DNA from: Lactiplantibacillus daoliensis
Lineage (GTDB): Bacteria > Bacillota > Bacilli > Lactobacillales > Lactobacillaceae
Assembly: GCF_005405005.1 (NCBI RefSeq)
Contig: NZ_BJDH01000005.1
Span: 186,001 to 250,000 of the forward strand
DNA: 64,000 nucleotides
Reading direction: 5' to 3'
In this document: positions 42,646-52,266 of the stretch, one piece after another
How positions within the stretch are numbered: the first letter of the stretch is position 1
How the letters are laid out: each line of letters begins with the position of its first letter
The notes under the pieces: generated by a model
Database searches by the model: none
Told to the model about the DNA's origin: nothing
The model's input: the letters and a program-made list of their open reading frames with translations, nothing else
Program-made: the position numbers and the translations under genes

Positions 42646-45453
42646 ATGAAACCAAACACGACCTACGCCGTTGTGGACATTGAAACCACCGGTACTAGTG
42701 TTAAGGATGGCGATCGTATCATCCAGATTGGCTGTGCGTTCGTTAAAAACAATAAAATAATTAATCGATTCGCCGCGGATGTGAATCCGTTGACGATCGT
42801 GCCACCCGTCATTGAAAATTTGACGGGGATTAGTAATGCACGAGTTCGTAAAGCACCACCATTTGATGACTTAGCAGGGACGATCTACAGTCTCTTACAA
42901 GGCACTGTTTTTGTGGCACATAATGTTAATTTTGACTTACCGTTCATCAATGCGGAACTCCAACGTGTGGGCTATCCAGAACTGCCGATTCAAGCGGTGG
43001 ATACGGTCTCGTTGAGTCAGATTTTACTACCAACGGCGCCAAGTTTTCGACTTCGTGACTTGAGCAGTCTTCTGAACATTGAACACGATCATCCGCATGC
43101 TGCGGATAGTGACGCGGTTGCGACAGCGCATTTGTTCATTTTCCTGCAAAAACGTTTGGCACACTTACCATTGATTACGTTGCAGCAGATGGTGCAATTA
43201 ACACCAGAACTACCACGTGAAACGGCGGAACTGTTTGCCTATGCCTTGCAACAAGGTAGGAAACAGCCAGGACGGTTACCAAAAGAGTTGATGATTCGCA
43301 ATGGTTTAGCTTTGCGGAAGAAGTCTATCCCGCAGCAGGCAGTTGGTCGACAAAAGCAACGTTATCCACTGACCAAAGCCCAAAAGATGCAGTTATTTGG
43401 GGAAGATCTGACATATCGGCCACAACAGGCCCGGATGATGAACCAAATTTATAGGCATTATACGCAAGCCACAACTGCAATTGAGCCGTTGATGATTGAA
43501 GCCCCCACTGGGACCGGGAAAACGCTTGGCTATTTATTACCGTTAGCTTATTTAGCACAGGAAGATCGCCAAGTCATTGTCAGTACTGCTACCACTGTCT
43601 TGCAAACACAGTTGCTGGATCAGGGGGTCCAGTTACTGAATACCTTATTACCAGAGCCAGTAACGGCCGTGGTCATTAAAGGTAATCAACATTACGTTGA
43701 CTTGGATCGGTTTGCGCGCGGGTTGGCCTTGCATGAACATTCCAAGCAAACCCAGCTCTTAAAATTACGGGTGTTAGTTTGGTTGACCACCACGACGACG
43801 GGAGACTTGGATGAGTTGCACCTCACGACTTATCAAGCACCTTACTTTAGTGAAATCGCGCATCATGGTGTGGCGTCATTGAAAGCCGACGACCCATTCT
43901 TTAAAGATGACTTTCTGCGCTTTCGCGATCAGTTGACGGCGCAAGCAACGTTTATCATTACTAATCACGCCTACTTGATTCAACATGTGGCCCAATTAGG
44001 CAGTCGCCAACAGCAGCCATTGCTTGTTCTTGACGAAGCACAGCATTTAGCTGATGGTGTCTTACATGAGTCACGGCAACGTTTTGACTTTAATCATTAC
44101 ATGGCGGCGTGCCACAGTTTGACCAGCCGAATCGATCAAGATCACGGTTTGAACTTGCGGGCACTTTTTGCGGAACAACCGCAAGCCGATTATCGCTTAA
44201 AATTATTAGATAATTCATTAAATGATACTGATTTACATTTTCAGCAGCTGCAAGCAGCTCTGGCGCGGACCTTTGTGCCACACCAAAAGGGCGGCAGTCA
44301 ACCTATTGAAATTGCGATTACCACGGAAGAGATCACGAGCTTTTTTGCTGAAAATAACGGCCTGGTGCGCCAATTGCAGACTGCCATTGAAAATTGCTTT
44401 TTACAATTTAAACAATTGAATGAGCAATATCAACATGATCAGGCCGAAGTCTTACCACCAGAACAACATGTGTTGGATGACTTTTTCAATCGAATGCAAC
44501 AGTTGCGTCAAGCCTACGACTTACTCCAGACCTGGTTGATTCCAGCTACTCGGGAACAACGGGTGTTCTGGCTCAGTCTCAATCAGTGGCACGATCGTGG
44601 TAGTTTGACACTATCCGGTAGCTTGATTGAGACGAAGGGGTACTTTGCGTCACAATTGTATCCTTACTTTGCAGCCCCATTATTCACCGGGGCTACGCTG
44701 TTTGCCACTGGAAAGTCTCAGTATGTTTACAGTCAATTGGATTTGGATCCACAGATGACGGTGCATCATCGCTTATCAACACCATTTGATCTGGCCAAGC
44801 AGTCTCGTTTGCTGATTGCGACGGATGCAACTGCTGCCGAAGAGCCGAGTGGCAAGCAACGAGTGGCTTATTTGACCCGTGCCATTCACGACATCGTCAC
44901 GGCAGCACCTAAACAGACGTTGATCTTGTTTAATTCCTTAAACCTGATTGAGGCTGTCTTTTATAGCTTGCACCAAACGGGCCTCAGTGCTGACCGTGAA
45001 TTGCTCGCGCAAGGTGTAAATGGGAGTCGAGAGAAGTTGCTACGGCGATTTGTCCAGGGCAATCAAGCCATTTTGCTGGGGGCGGCCAGTTTCTGGGAAG
45101 GGATTGACTTACCACAGGAACAATTGGAACTTTTGATCGTGACTCAGTTGCCATTTGACTCTCCGGACCAAACGACGACGAAAGCGCGCTATCAACAGTT
45201 GCGGCAGGCCAAGCTCAATCCGTTTTATAATGAAGCTTTGCCAAAGGCGGCCTTAAAACTACGTCAGGGACTTGGCCGACTAATTCGAACGGATCAGGAT
45301 ACGGGCGCGGCGGTTATTTTGGATGATCGGCTTGTCACGAAACGTTACGGTCAGACAATTTTGAAGGCCTTGCCTAAGTCGATGCCACCAGTGAATGGTT
45401 CCGTGGCAGAAATTGCGACGGAATTACAAAAGTTTTTCCAAAAGTCTGAATGA
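42646..45453 (+). CDS. dinG: DinG-type helicase with N-terminal exonuclease domain
   Basis: 935 aa. The N-terminal 170 residues are a DnaQ-like 3'-5' exonuclease: VVDIETTGTS, VAHNVNFDLPFI and HPHAADSDAVATAH give the D-E-D-D residues. Then an XPD/DinG helicase: Walker A EAPTGTGKTLGYLL, DEAQHLADG box II and C-terminal ASFWEGIDLP and GLGRLIRT motifs. As in other Firmicutes no clear four-cysteine Fe-S cluster is seen, so its activity may be more nuclease than helicase (family knowledge). First gene of the dinG-ypmB-aspB-dnaD run. Confidence 0.95.
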   Translation: MKPNTTYAVVDIETTGTSVKDGDRIIQIGCAFVKNNKIINRFAADVNPLTIVPPVIENLTGISNARVRKAPPFDDLAGTIYSLLQGTVFVAHNVNFDLPFINAELQRVGYPELPIQAVDTVSLSQILLPTAPSFRLRDLSSLLNIEHDHPHAADSDAVATAHLFIFLQKRLAHLPLITLQQMVQLTPELPRETAELFAYALQQGRKQPGRLPKELMIRNGLALRKKSIPQQAVGRQKQRYPLTKAQKMQLFGEDLTYRPQQARMMNQIYRHYTQATTAIEPLMIEAPTGTGKTLGYLLPLAYLAQEDRQVIVSTATTVLQTQLLDQGVQLLNTLLPEPVTAVVIKGNQHYVDLDRFARGLALHEHSKQTQLLKLRVLVWLTTTTTGDLDELHLTTYQAPYFSEIAHHGVASLKADDPFFKDDFLRFRDQLTAQATFIITNHAYLIQHVAQLGSRQQQPLLVLDEAQHLADGVLHESRQRFDFNHYMAACHSLTSRIDQDHGLNLRALFAEQPQADYRLKLLDNSLNDTDLHFQQLQAALARTFVPHQKGGSQPIEIAITTEEITSFFAENNGLVRQLQTAIENCFLQFKQLNEQYQHDQAEVLPPEQHVLDDFFNRMQQLRQAYDLLQTWLIPATREQRVFWLSLNQWHDRGSLTLSGSLIETKGYFASQLYPYFAAPLFTGATLFATGKSQYVYSQLDLDPQMTVHHRLSTPFDLAKQSRLLIATDATAAEEPSGKQRVAYLTRAIHDIVTAAPKQTLILFNSLNLIEAVFYSLHQTGLSADRELLAQGVNGSREKLLRRFVQGNQAILLGAASFWEGIDLPQEQLELLIVTQLPFDSPDQTTTKARYQQLRQAKLNPFYNEALPKAALKLRQGLGRLIRTDQDTGAAVILDDRLVTKRYGQTILKALPKSMPPVNGSVAEIATELQKFFQKSE

Positions 45454-45523
45454 AAGCGTTCCGGACTGAATGGAATTTGCTATAATGGGGCTATTGTTTT
45501 TTTGAAAGGATCGGTAAAAAAAT

Positions 45524-46024
45524 ATGAGAGTGCAACGCAGACGGCGACCAGAACGCTTGATTATGATTATTTTAATCGTTATTTTAGCGGTCATTGTTGC
45601 AGCCTATGGAACCTTATGGGTTGCGCAGCGACCAATGCATACCGCACAGAAGAATGCTTATAGTCTCGCCACGAGCAAAGCCAAGTTGAAGACAACCACA
45701 GCTTTTTCTCAGTATAACGGGACCGAGAGTTACTACGTGGTAACTGGAACCTCAAGCAAAAATGTTCCCGTCTATGCTTTAATCAATACGAACAAATCGC
45801 ATCAAACGACGGTAGTCAAACAATCCGCTGGGATCACGCGGACGAAGGCCTTGAAGACGGTCTGGGCCAAACGGAATCCTCGGAAAGTTATCAAAGCCAC
45901 GTTAGGCAAATATGATGGCGAGGTTGTTTGGGAAATCACTTATTTAAATCAGAAAAAAGCGCTCTGTTATGAAGTTTTACAATACTCGAACGGCAGCCAG
46001 TTAAAATCAATTATTAATATTTAA
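45524..46024 (+). CDS. ypmB: YpmB-like membrane-anchored protein (DUF5590)
   Basis: 166 aa. Basic N-terminus, one transmembrane helix (MIILIVILAVIVAAYGTLWV, residues about 14-33), then two PepSY-like exported repeats (QYNGTESYYVVTG and ATLGKYDGEVVWEITYL). Function unknown; always found between dinG and aspB. GAAAGGATC is the ribosome site. Confidence 0.85.
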   Translation: MRVQRRRRPERLIMIILIVILAVIVAAYGTLWVAQRPMHTAQKNAYSLATSKAKLKTTTAFSQYNGTESYYVVTGTSSKNVPVYALINTNKSHQTTVVKQSAGITRTKALKTVWAKRNPRKVIKATLGKYDGEVVWEITYLNQKKALCYEVLQYSNGSQLKSIINI

Positions 46025-46049
46025 GCTATAAAAAGGAGCTCGGTTGTAC

Positions 46050-47258
46050 ATGGAATTATCGCGTAAAGTTATGCAGATTCAGCCATCCGCGACGTTAAAG
46101 ATTAGCGCGCAGGCCAAACAAATGATTGCTGATGGCGTTGATGTGATTAATCTAGGCATCGGTGAACCAGATTTTCAAACCCCCGAAAACATCAAACAAG
46201 CGGCGATTGAGAGCATTAATAACGGGAAATCTAGTTTTTATACACCAGCAACCGGCTTACCAGCATTAAAAAAGGCCATTAGCCAACGAATTGAAGTGGA
46301 TCATGGTTATCATTTTGATCCTAGTCAAATTGTGGTTACCGATGGGGCCAAAATGGCGTTATTTACCTTATTCCAAGTCATTTTAAATCCAGAAGATGAG
46401 GTGCTCTTACCGGTACCTTATTGGGTAAGCTACTCTGAACAAGTTAAATTGGCGAGTGGTGTGCCGGTTGAAGTCGGGACTGACCGTCAGTTACGTTTTA
46501 CCGTGGCTGATTTGGAAGCACAACGAACACCAAAGACGAAAGCGCTGGTCTTAAATTCACCACAGAATCCTTCAGGCTTGGTATTTAGCCGCGCAGAATT
46601 GACCGCGATCGTTAATTGGGCAGTCCAACATGATATTTTGATTGTGGCGGATGAAATTTACGAGAAGCTGTTGTACAACGGTAATCATTTCACGTCAGTT
46701 TTGGAACTTGGCGATGATAACATGTCACATGTCGTTCTGATTAATGGGGTTTCGAAGGCCTATTCAATGACTGGTTGGCGAATTGGTTATGCGGCTGGTC
46801 CTAAGGAAATTATGGCTGAGATGGGAGTTGTACTAGGTCATGCGGCCAGTAACCCTGCGGCGGTCTCACAGTATGCGGCGATTGAAGCCTTTAGTGGTGA
46901 CCAAAGTTCTGTTGAAACCATGCGACAAGGCTTTGAACAACGTTTGAACGAACTATATCCGTTGATTGCCAACTTACCTGGTTTTAAATTGCCTGGTGGC
47001 AAACCAGCTGGGGCGTTCTATCTCTTCCCAGACGTGACTGAAACGTTACGGTTAACTGGCTACGCGGATGCACCAGCGTTCGTCACTGCAGTCTTGAATG
47101 AAGCTCACGTGGGATTAGTTCCCGGTGAAGCATTCGGGTTACCAGGCCACATTCGGATTAGTTATGCCACGGATATGGTTTCATTGCGGAAAGCTTATCA
47201 ACGGCTTCAGCAGTTTATTGAACACAAAATGGCGCAGCAACCAGCACCAAAATTGTAA
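46050..47258 (+). CDS. aspB: Aspartate aminotransferase
   Basis: 402 aa. Class I PLP aminotransferase: NLGIGEPDF, LNSPQNPSG, VADEIYEKL and the Schiff-base Lys in NGVSKAYSMTGWRIGY. Converts oxaloacetate and glutamate to aspartate. ATG 46050 is chosen; TTG 46044 has the better spacing from AGGAG and would add two residues. A hairpin of AGGGAGTGC/GCACTCCCT follows. asnS, which often comes next in Firmicutes, is missing. Confidence 0.95.
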   Translation: MELSRKVMQIQPSATLKISAQAKQMIADGVDVINLGIGEPDFQTPENIKQAAIESINNGKSSFYTPATGLPALKKAISQRIEVDHGYHFDPSQIVVTDGAKMALFTLFQVILNPEDEVLLPVPYWVSYSEQVKLASGVPVEVGTDRQLRFTVADLEAQRTPKTKALVLNSPQNPSGLVFSRAELTAIVNWAVQHDILIVADEIYEKLLYNGNHFTSVLELGDDNMSHVVLINGVSKAYSMTGWRIGYAAGPKEIMAEMGVVLGHAASNPAAVSQYAAIEAFSGDQSSVETMRQGFEQRLNELYPLIANLPGFKLPGGKPAGAFYLFPDVTETLRLTGYADAPAFVTAVLNEAHVGLVPGEAFGLPGHIRISYATDMVSLRKAYQRLQQFIEHKMAQQPAPKL

Positions 47259-47275
47259 AATATGAGTGACTAGAA

Positions 47276-47306
47276 AGGGAGTGCGCCCAAGCGGTGCACT
47301 CCCTTG
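47276..47306 (+). terminator. Hairpin between aspB and dnaD
   Basis: AAGGGAGTGC pairs with GCACTCCCTT; no T run follows, so it may be a weak terminator or a processing element. Confidence 0.5.
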
Positions 47307-47326
47307 GTTTAGCATTGGAGGATCAC

Positions 47327-48055
47327 ATGGACCAATTAACAGCAGCATTAATCAATGGTGGTCAAACGACCATTGCGAACGTTTTGTTACAACATTATCG
47401 AGAAGTTGGACTGACTAACGCAGAACTACTCGTTTATTTACAATTTAAACGACTCATGGATCAGGGCGAAGTCTTTCCAGATGCCAATCAGGTCGCACAG
47501 AGTCTAGGTGAGACGAGCAATACTGTCTTTCAACACCTGCATGAAATGTTAGCAAAAAAGTTACTGACGATTGAATCAGTAACCGCTGCCGATCAAAAAA
47601 TTCATGATCGCTATAATTTTGATGGGCTCTATGAAAAATTAGCGTTAGCAATAAAAAAGTCCGCGCACAAAGAAGTTGAGCCTGCAGTTGCTGATCAGGA
47701 AAACTCGCGGCAAAAGGTATTTAAATCAATTGAGACTGAATTTGGGCGGGCATTATCACCGATGGAAATGGAAAGTATCAGCAAATGGTTTGACGAAGAT
47801 CATTATGCCCCAGAAATCATTGCCTTAGCGTTACGTGAAGCAGTCTTACGTCAGGTCTACAATCTGACGTATATGGATCGTATTCTGCTGAACTGGCATA
47901 AACGCAATTTAACCACGGCGGCGCAAGTCGAGGCGGATAAACAGCGCGGAATTGAAAATCGTCTGAATTCGGCTCCTAAACCCCAACGGCAAACTGGCGC
48001 GAATGCCGGGCCTAAGATTCCATTATTTAAACTTGGTGAAGATCAGTCTAAATAG
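47327..48055 (+). CDS. dnaD: DnaD replication initiation protein
   Basis: 242 aa. Helicase-loading scaffold. The N-terminal winged helix (residues about 5-100: LLVYLQFKRLMDQGEVFPD) is followed by the DnaD/DnaB2 domain with the typical FGRALSPMEMESISKW and a C-terminal YNLTYMDRILLNWHKRNLTT helix. ATG 47327 follows GGAGGATC. Repeat element B starts just after the stop, where nth would be in Bacillus. Confidence 0.94.
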   Translation: MDQLTAALINGGQTTIANVLLQHYREVGLTNAELLVYLQFKRLMDQGEVFPDANQVAQSLGETSNTVFQHLHEMLAKKLLTIESVTAADQKIHDRYNFDGLYEKLALAIKKSAHKEVEPAVADQENSRQKVFKSIETEFGRALSPMEMESISKWFDEDHYAPEIIALALREAVLRQVYNLTYMDRILLNWHKRNLTTAAQVEADKQRGIENRLNSAPKPQRQTGANAGPKIPLFKLGEDQSK

Positions 48056-48061
48056 ATTGAT

Positions 48062-48539
48062 TGGATGGTATTTAGCTTTAAAACTAAAGGCTACAGGTAA
48101 AAATTGCCTGGCTGCGCTACTATTGTCAACCATTAGGTGATGAAAACTAGTTGAATACTGCCGTTTCCGGTTGTTGCTGATAACATGCGGACGAGGGACC
48201 GGCTCAAGCCTTAGGAACGCCTTGAACCTCGCCCGGAAGCTTTGCAAAAAACGCAAATCTCCCGAACTGTACGTGGTGTAAGGCCGGCAAAAAGCGCCGG
48301 TCAAACGCCACCTGCACGTCCGATGCTATCAGCAACAACCTCCAATTAATTAGTGGCTTTGAAGTTATTGACGCTTAGCGGCGCAATTCAAAGACGTGTT
48401 CTGTCGGCTTGGAATTGAGGCGTCAGGTCGTACTTTGACTGGGACCGTCGCCCACGGCACACCGATTTTGACTGACGGCCCGCTGAATTTAGACAAGCCT
48501 ACTTTAGATGTGACGGTTACTGATACTTTCAATCTTTAG
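48062..48539 (+). repeat. Structured intergenic element, copy B
   Basis: About 480 bp after dnaD and homologous to 3504-4009. The core 48169-48340 has the same 172-nt length as copy A with about 19 differences by hand alignment. The closing stem is perfect here: GGTTGTTGCTGAT (48169-48181) with ATCAGCAACAACC (48328-48340), plus CGGAC/GTCCG (48188-48192/48318-48322). The second domain has lost about 60 bases, including the 5' arm of A's long stem, but keeps CAATTCAAAG / CTTGGAATTG (48384-48393/48408-48417) with one mismatch. The frame ending TAG 48537-48539 is open for about 55 codons. A strong terminator follows. Confidence 0.85.
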
Positions 48540-48550
48540 CTGTGAAAATT

Positions 48551-48594
48551 AAAAATCGCTCAAATCGCAAATAACTGCGATTTGAGCGATTTTT
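48551..48594. terminator. Strong bidirectional terminator
   Basis: A 19-base perfect inverted repeat (AAAAATCGCTCAAATCGCA and its complement) around AATAAC. It ends both the dnaD/element B transcript and ponA. Confidence 0.95.
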
Positions 48595-48606
48595 GTTAGC
48601 CTAAGA

Positions 48607-50883
48607 CTACTGATTTTGATTGTTGTCAGCGGGCTGCTCAGTTGAACTAGAAGCGGCTGGGGCTGAAGATTCACTCGAACTGCTAGATTCTGAGCTACTT
48701 GAAGATGATTCCGAACTAGAACTCGACGAAGATGAGTCAGAACTGGATGAGTCTGACGATGAACTCGACGAGTCACTAGATGATGAACTTGAAGAACTAG
48801 CGGAATCACTAGATGATGAACTAGAAGCGGCTGAAGTCCCAGAGTTTGCTTCTGATGCTGAGAAGATGTGACCGACAACATACAACTCTTCGATCCCGTT
48901 TTTCTTAACAGTCCCAACTGAACTTGGTTTAGTCCAATCAGAATTTGGTGAATGTTCTTGCAGATAAGTCATCATTTCACGGTAAATAACTTGCGAAATC
49001 TTAGAAGTCGAGGAGTCGATATACCCATCGGCTTCACCAGGCTTGTCATAACCAGTCCAAACTGCGACTGAGTAATTCTTAGTATAACCAGCCATCCAGG
49101 AATCAATTTCTGCATTCGCTGGTTTGTTGGCATCCTTGGGATAATTATCTGTCCCAGTTTTACCAGCTTGATAGACACCACTGATTTTGGCGGTCTGAGC
49201 GGTCCCAGTCGAACTGTTAATGACGTCTTTTAACATGTCGGTAACCATATAAGCAGTTGATTTCTTCATGACCCGTTTGCCATTACTGCTATAGTTAGTG
49301 GTCCGGTTATCCTGAGTGACTATCTTGTTAATATAGTACGGCTTGTGGTATGTCCCACCATTCGCAAACGCGGCATAAGCGCCAGCTACTTGCAATGAAG
49401 AAACGTTGGCACCAATTGCATATGCATAAGGAATTGTGCCGGTGAAGCCCATTCCGAGGTCGTTGGCAAAGGCGGCTGCTTTTGCCCGACCGACTTGTTG
49501 TAAGGTTTTAACCGCCGGAATATTCCGCGATTGGACCAGTGCTTGACGCATAGTCATGTTGCCAAGCGTATTGTTATCAAAGTCATGAACTTCTGTATTC
49601 GAACCAGGATATTTATACTTTGTATCGGCGACGGTCTTATAAGTTGGCCAACTCTTGTACTCAATTGCTGGACCGTAATCTAAGATTGGTTTCATTGTGG
49701 AAGCATTTGAGCGATCTTGTTGAACCGCGTGGTTGGTCCCAAAGGTGACGTTGTCATTTTTACGCGCGCCAACCATGGCAGAAACTTTACCCGTGTACGA
49801 ATCGACAACGGAAACGCCTAATTGAAAGCGATTCTCGGCAGTGTCGTTCGGATAGGAAACGTACTTGTCAGTATTGGCGATGTCATACAAACGTTGTTGA
49901 GCGTTCGAATTCAAATTGGTGTAAACTTTCAAGCCATCTTTGTAGGGGTCATAACCCTTAGATTTCAAATCTGTGATGACTTCTTTCAAATAAGCATCAA
50001 TCACCGTATGTTTCTGTTGGGCGATAATGCTGGTCCGTTCAGAGGTCGATGCTAGATCCGTTTTAACATCTTCGTTAATCGCATCAGTTTCTTGTTGCTT
50101 TGTAATGACTTTGTTATCATACATCGCTTGTAAGACCAAGTTTCGGCGGCTAGTCGCGTACTTTGGATATTGGATTGGATCATAGTAGGTTGGCGATTGT
50201 GGCATACCGGCTAGCAGAGCCACTTGACTGAGACTCAATTTGTCGAGTGACTTACCATAGTAGTAGTGTGACGCGGTACCCATGCCGTAAATCCCATTAC
50301 CCATGTAAACTTTGTTGATATAGTATTCTAGGATTTGTGATTTACTAAAATGTTTTTCGACATTTAAGGCGAGCCAAGCTTCCTGTGCTTTGACCTTCAA
50401 GTTTCGATCTGAGTCTTTGGTTGAGAAGACGGAAAGCTTGACGAGTTGCATGGTTAAGGTACTCCCACCTTGCATTCCCAGCGAACTGCCTTTTAAGTTG
50501 CCTAAGGCCGCACCTAGGATCCGGTAATAATCGACCCCTTTGTGTTGATAGAAGCGACGGTCTTCAATTGAAACGACCGCACTTTTAAGCGCAGTGGGAA
50601 TATGGTTTGAACTAACATAGTCCCGATTGCTAGCCCCCAAATTGGCGACTAATTTGTCATTTGCATCGTAAATTCGAGTGGCATTTTCACTCTTTAAATT
50701 ACTCTCAGTAATTTTTGGCGAGCTTTGAGCGTAGTAAAAAAACAACCCAACGCCAGCTAAGCCGCCGATAACGATTAATGCAATGATGGTTAGAATGATA
50801 CGGCGAAACCAATGTTTTTTCGGTGGTTTCGGTTGGGTTCGATTACGTGCGACCCGTGAATGTTGATCATTGTTACCTGCCAT
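48607..50883 (-). CDS. ponA: Class A penicillin-binding protein 1A
   Basis: 758 aa. Bifunctional peptidoglycan synthase. A basic cytosolic start and one transmembrane helix (about residues 30-52), GT51 glycosyltransferase domain with SIEDRRFYQHKG and GGSTLTMQLVK, and transpeptidase domain with STMKP (SxxK), SRN, and KTGT. The C-terminal 100 residues are almost only Ser with Asp, Glu and Ala, a flexible extracellular tail that is a low-complexity repeat (bases 48620-48830). recU is 26 bases upstream. Confidence 0.96.
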   Translation of the reverse strand: MAGNNDQHSRVARNRTQPKPPKKHWFRRIILTIIALIVIGGLAGVGLFFYYAQSSPKITESNLKSENATRIYDANDKLVANLGASNRDYVSSNHIPTALKSAVVSIEDRRFYQHKGVDYYRILGAALGNLKGSSLGMQGGSTLTMQLVKLSVFSTKDSDRNLKVKAQEAWLALNVEKHFSKSQILEYYINKVYMGNGIYGMGTASHYYYGKSLDKLSLSQVALLAGMPQSPTYYDPIQYPKYATSRRNLVLQAMYDNKVITKQQETDAINEDVKTDLASTSERTSIIAQQKHTVIDAYLKEVITDLKSKGYDPYKDGLKVYTNLNSNAQQRLYDIANTDKYVSYPNDTAENRFQLGVSVVDSYTGKVSAMVGARKNDNVTFGTNHAVQQDRSNASTMKPILDYGPAIEYKSWPTYKTVADTKYKYPGSNTEVHDFDNNTLGNMTMRQALVQSRNIPAVKTLQQVGRAKAAAFANDLGMGFTGTIPYAYAIGANVSSLQVAGAYAAFANGGTYHKPYYINKIVTQDNRTTNYSSNGKRVMKKSTAYMVTDMLKDVINSSTGTAQTAKISGVYQAGKTGTDNYPKDANKPANAEIDSWMAGYTKNYSVAVWTGYDKPGEADGYIDSSTSKISQVIYREMMTYLQEHSPNSDWTKPSSVGTVKKNGIEELYVVGHIFSASEANSGTSAASSSSSSDSASSSSSSSSDSSSSSSDSSSSDSSSSSSSSESSSSSSESSSSSESSAPAASSSTEQPADNNQNQ

Positions 50884-50909
50884 GATGTTCTCCTTTAACT
50901 AGGTGATAA

Positions 50910-51518
50910 TTATCCCTCAATCAGTGGATCAATTGCATCCAAGTATGGAATGAGGGGATTGATGTGATAGTGTAGCTCGGTGGCTAATTTTTCAATATCC
51001 GTGAGTGGAATTGATTTTCGGCCACCGTCAGCTTGGTGATCCCAATAGTGGAAGAGGTCGGTCGCCGTCAATAAAAATAAGCGATTTAAGACCGCAAAAC
51101 GAATGATCACAAAACAAATGCCATCTTGAGCCAGACACTTACGCATGTGTTCAATCTGATGCTCATGAAAGTTTTTGAGGGGAAAGGCAGTTTTACTCTT
51201 AGTTTCCTTGGCCTCAAAATCTAAATATCTCCCACGATAAACCCCGTTGTAGTCGGTTGTTGAAGCTTGTTGAAAATAGGCTTCACGAATGACTGCGGCA
51301 CTACGGTTTGGATAATCAACCTTAACAATTTGAATCGGGATTGGCTTTTTATGAATAACTGCGATATCATTTTCCAAATAATAGGTATTGCTGCTATTGA
51401 GCTCTGCTTCTAAGCTCATTCCCCGATCACCGAAGTTAACGTTGGCAAACTTAGTGGACTTTGATTTAGAATGAGAGGGTTGGCGATATGCTTTGCCGTT
51501 TGGATAACGAATCGTCAC
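50910..51518 (-). CDS. recU: Holliday junction resolvase RecU
   Basis: 202 aa. Resolves recombination junctions in low-GC Gram-positives. Catalytic core YRGRYLDFEAKETKSK carries the D-E-x-K residues, with FHEHQIEHM after it. The N-terminal MTIRYPNGKAY is typical. It is in an operon with ponA on the minus strand. Confidence 0.96.
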   Translation of the reverse strand: MTIRYPNGKAYRQPSHSKSKSTKFANVNFGDRGMSLEAELNSSNTYYLENDIAVIHKKPIPIQIVKVDYPNRSAAVIREAYFQQASTTDYNGVYRGRYLDFEAKETKSKTAFPLKNFHEHQIEHMRKCLAQDGICFVIIRFAVLNRLFLLTATDLFHYWDHQADGGRKSIPLTDIEKLATELHYHINPLIPYLDAIDPLIEG

Positions 51519-51622
51519 ATTATCAACCTCCTAATAATTTCATATTCTACCATTAACTAGCGTAATGTGAAATAACTGTGACGGTTTGAAGACCTAATAG
51601 ATGGGAAAAAGGAGAAATTTTT

Positions 51623-52192
51623 GTGAGTCGATTATGGATGAGTGGTTATCGAAGTTATGAGTTAAGTGTTTTTAGTGACCAAGATGACAAATTAAAAGTG
51701 ATTAAATATGCACTAACCCGTTATTTGACTGAACAAATTGAAGACGGGATGGACTGGCTAATTACGGGCGGTCAGCTTGGGGTGGAACAGTGGTGCGCTG
51801 AGGTTGGCTTGGACTTAAAAAAGACTTATCCCGAATTAAAAGTTGCCATGATGCTCCCATATGCTGAATTTGGCGGCCGTTGGAATGAAAACAATCAGGC
51901 TAAATTGCAAACGTTATTAGCACAAGTTGACTTTCACGCGGCAGTTAGTAAACAAACTTATGAAAATCCACAACAATTAAAAAATTATCAAGAATTCATG
52001 CTAACGCATACGGATGGGGCCGCTTTGGTGTATGATCCAGATAACCTCGGAAAACCGTCGTATGATTACGACATTATCCGGTCGTTTAATGAGGAACATC
52101 CGTACCCATTGACCGTCATTGATTTTGATTGGTTACAAGAAAGTGCCAATGAGTATGCAGAAAAACAGAATAATGGTTTTAATTTTGAATAA
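51623..52192 (+). CDS. ypsA: YpsA family protein (DUF1273)
   Basis: 189 aa. SLOG-like Rossmann fold: GYRSYELSVF, then WLITGGQLGVEQWCAEV, and LPYAEFGGRWNE. YpsA of Bacillus affects cell division. It is next to gpsB here, as in Bacillus, and divergent from recU. GTG start after AAAAGGAG. Confidence 0.9.
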   Translation: MSRLWMSGYRSYELSVFSDQDDKLKVIKYALTRYLTEQIEDGMDWLITGGQLGVEQWCAEVGLDLKKTYPELKVAMMLPYAEFGGRWNENNQAKLQTLLAQVDFHAAVSKQTYENPQQLKNYQEFMLTHTDGAALVYDPDNLGKPSYDYDIIRSFNEEHPYPLTVIDFDWLQESANEYAEKQNNGFNFE

Positions 52193-52266
52193 AGTCTGCT
52201 ACAATGTTTTAAGTAATGCGGATGCCATCTTGGTGTCGCGCGAATAACAATGAGGTGTTTTTAAAT

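Noticed and set aside
48023-48304. Minus-strand open frame of 93 codons over dnaD end and element B
   Set aside because: It lies antisense to the dnaD end and the structured core, has no ribosome site and no counterpart in copy A.
48620-48871. Plus-strand acidic frame (Asp, Glu, Leu, Ser) antisense to ponA
   Set aside because: It is the complement of the Ser-rich codons of the PBP1A tail; low-complexity artefact.
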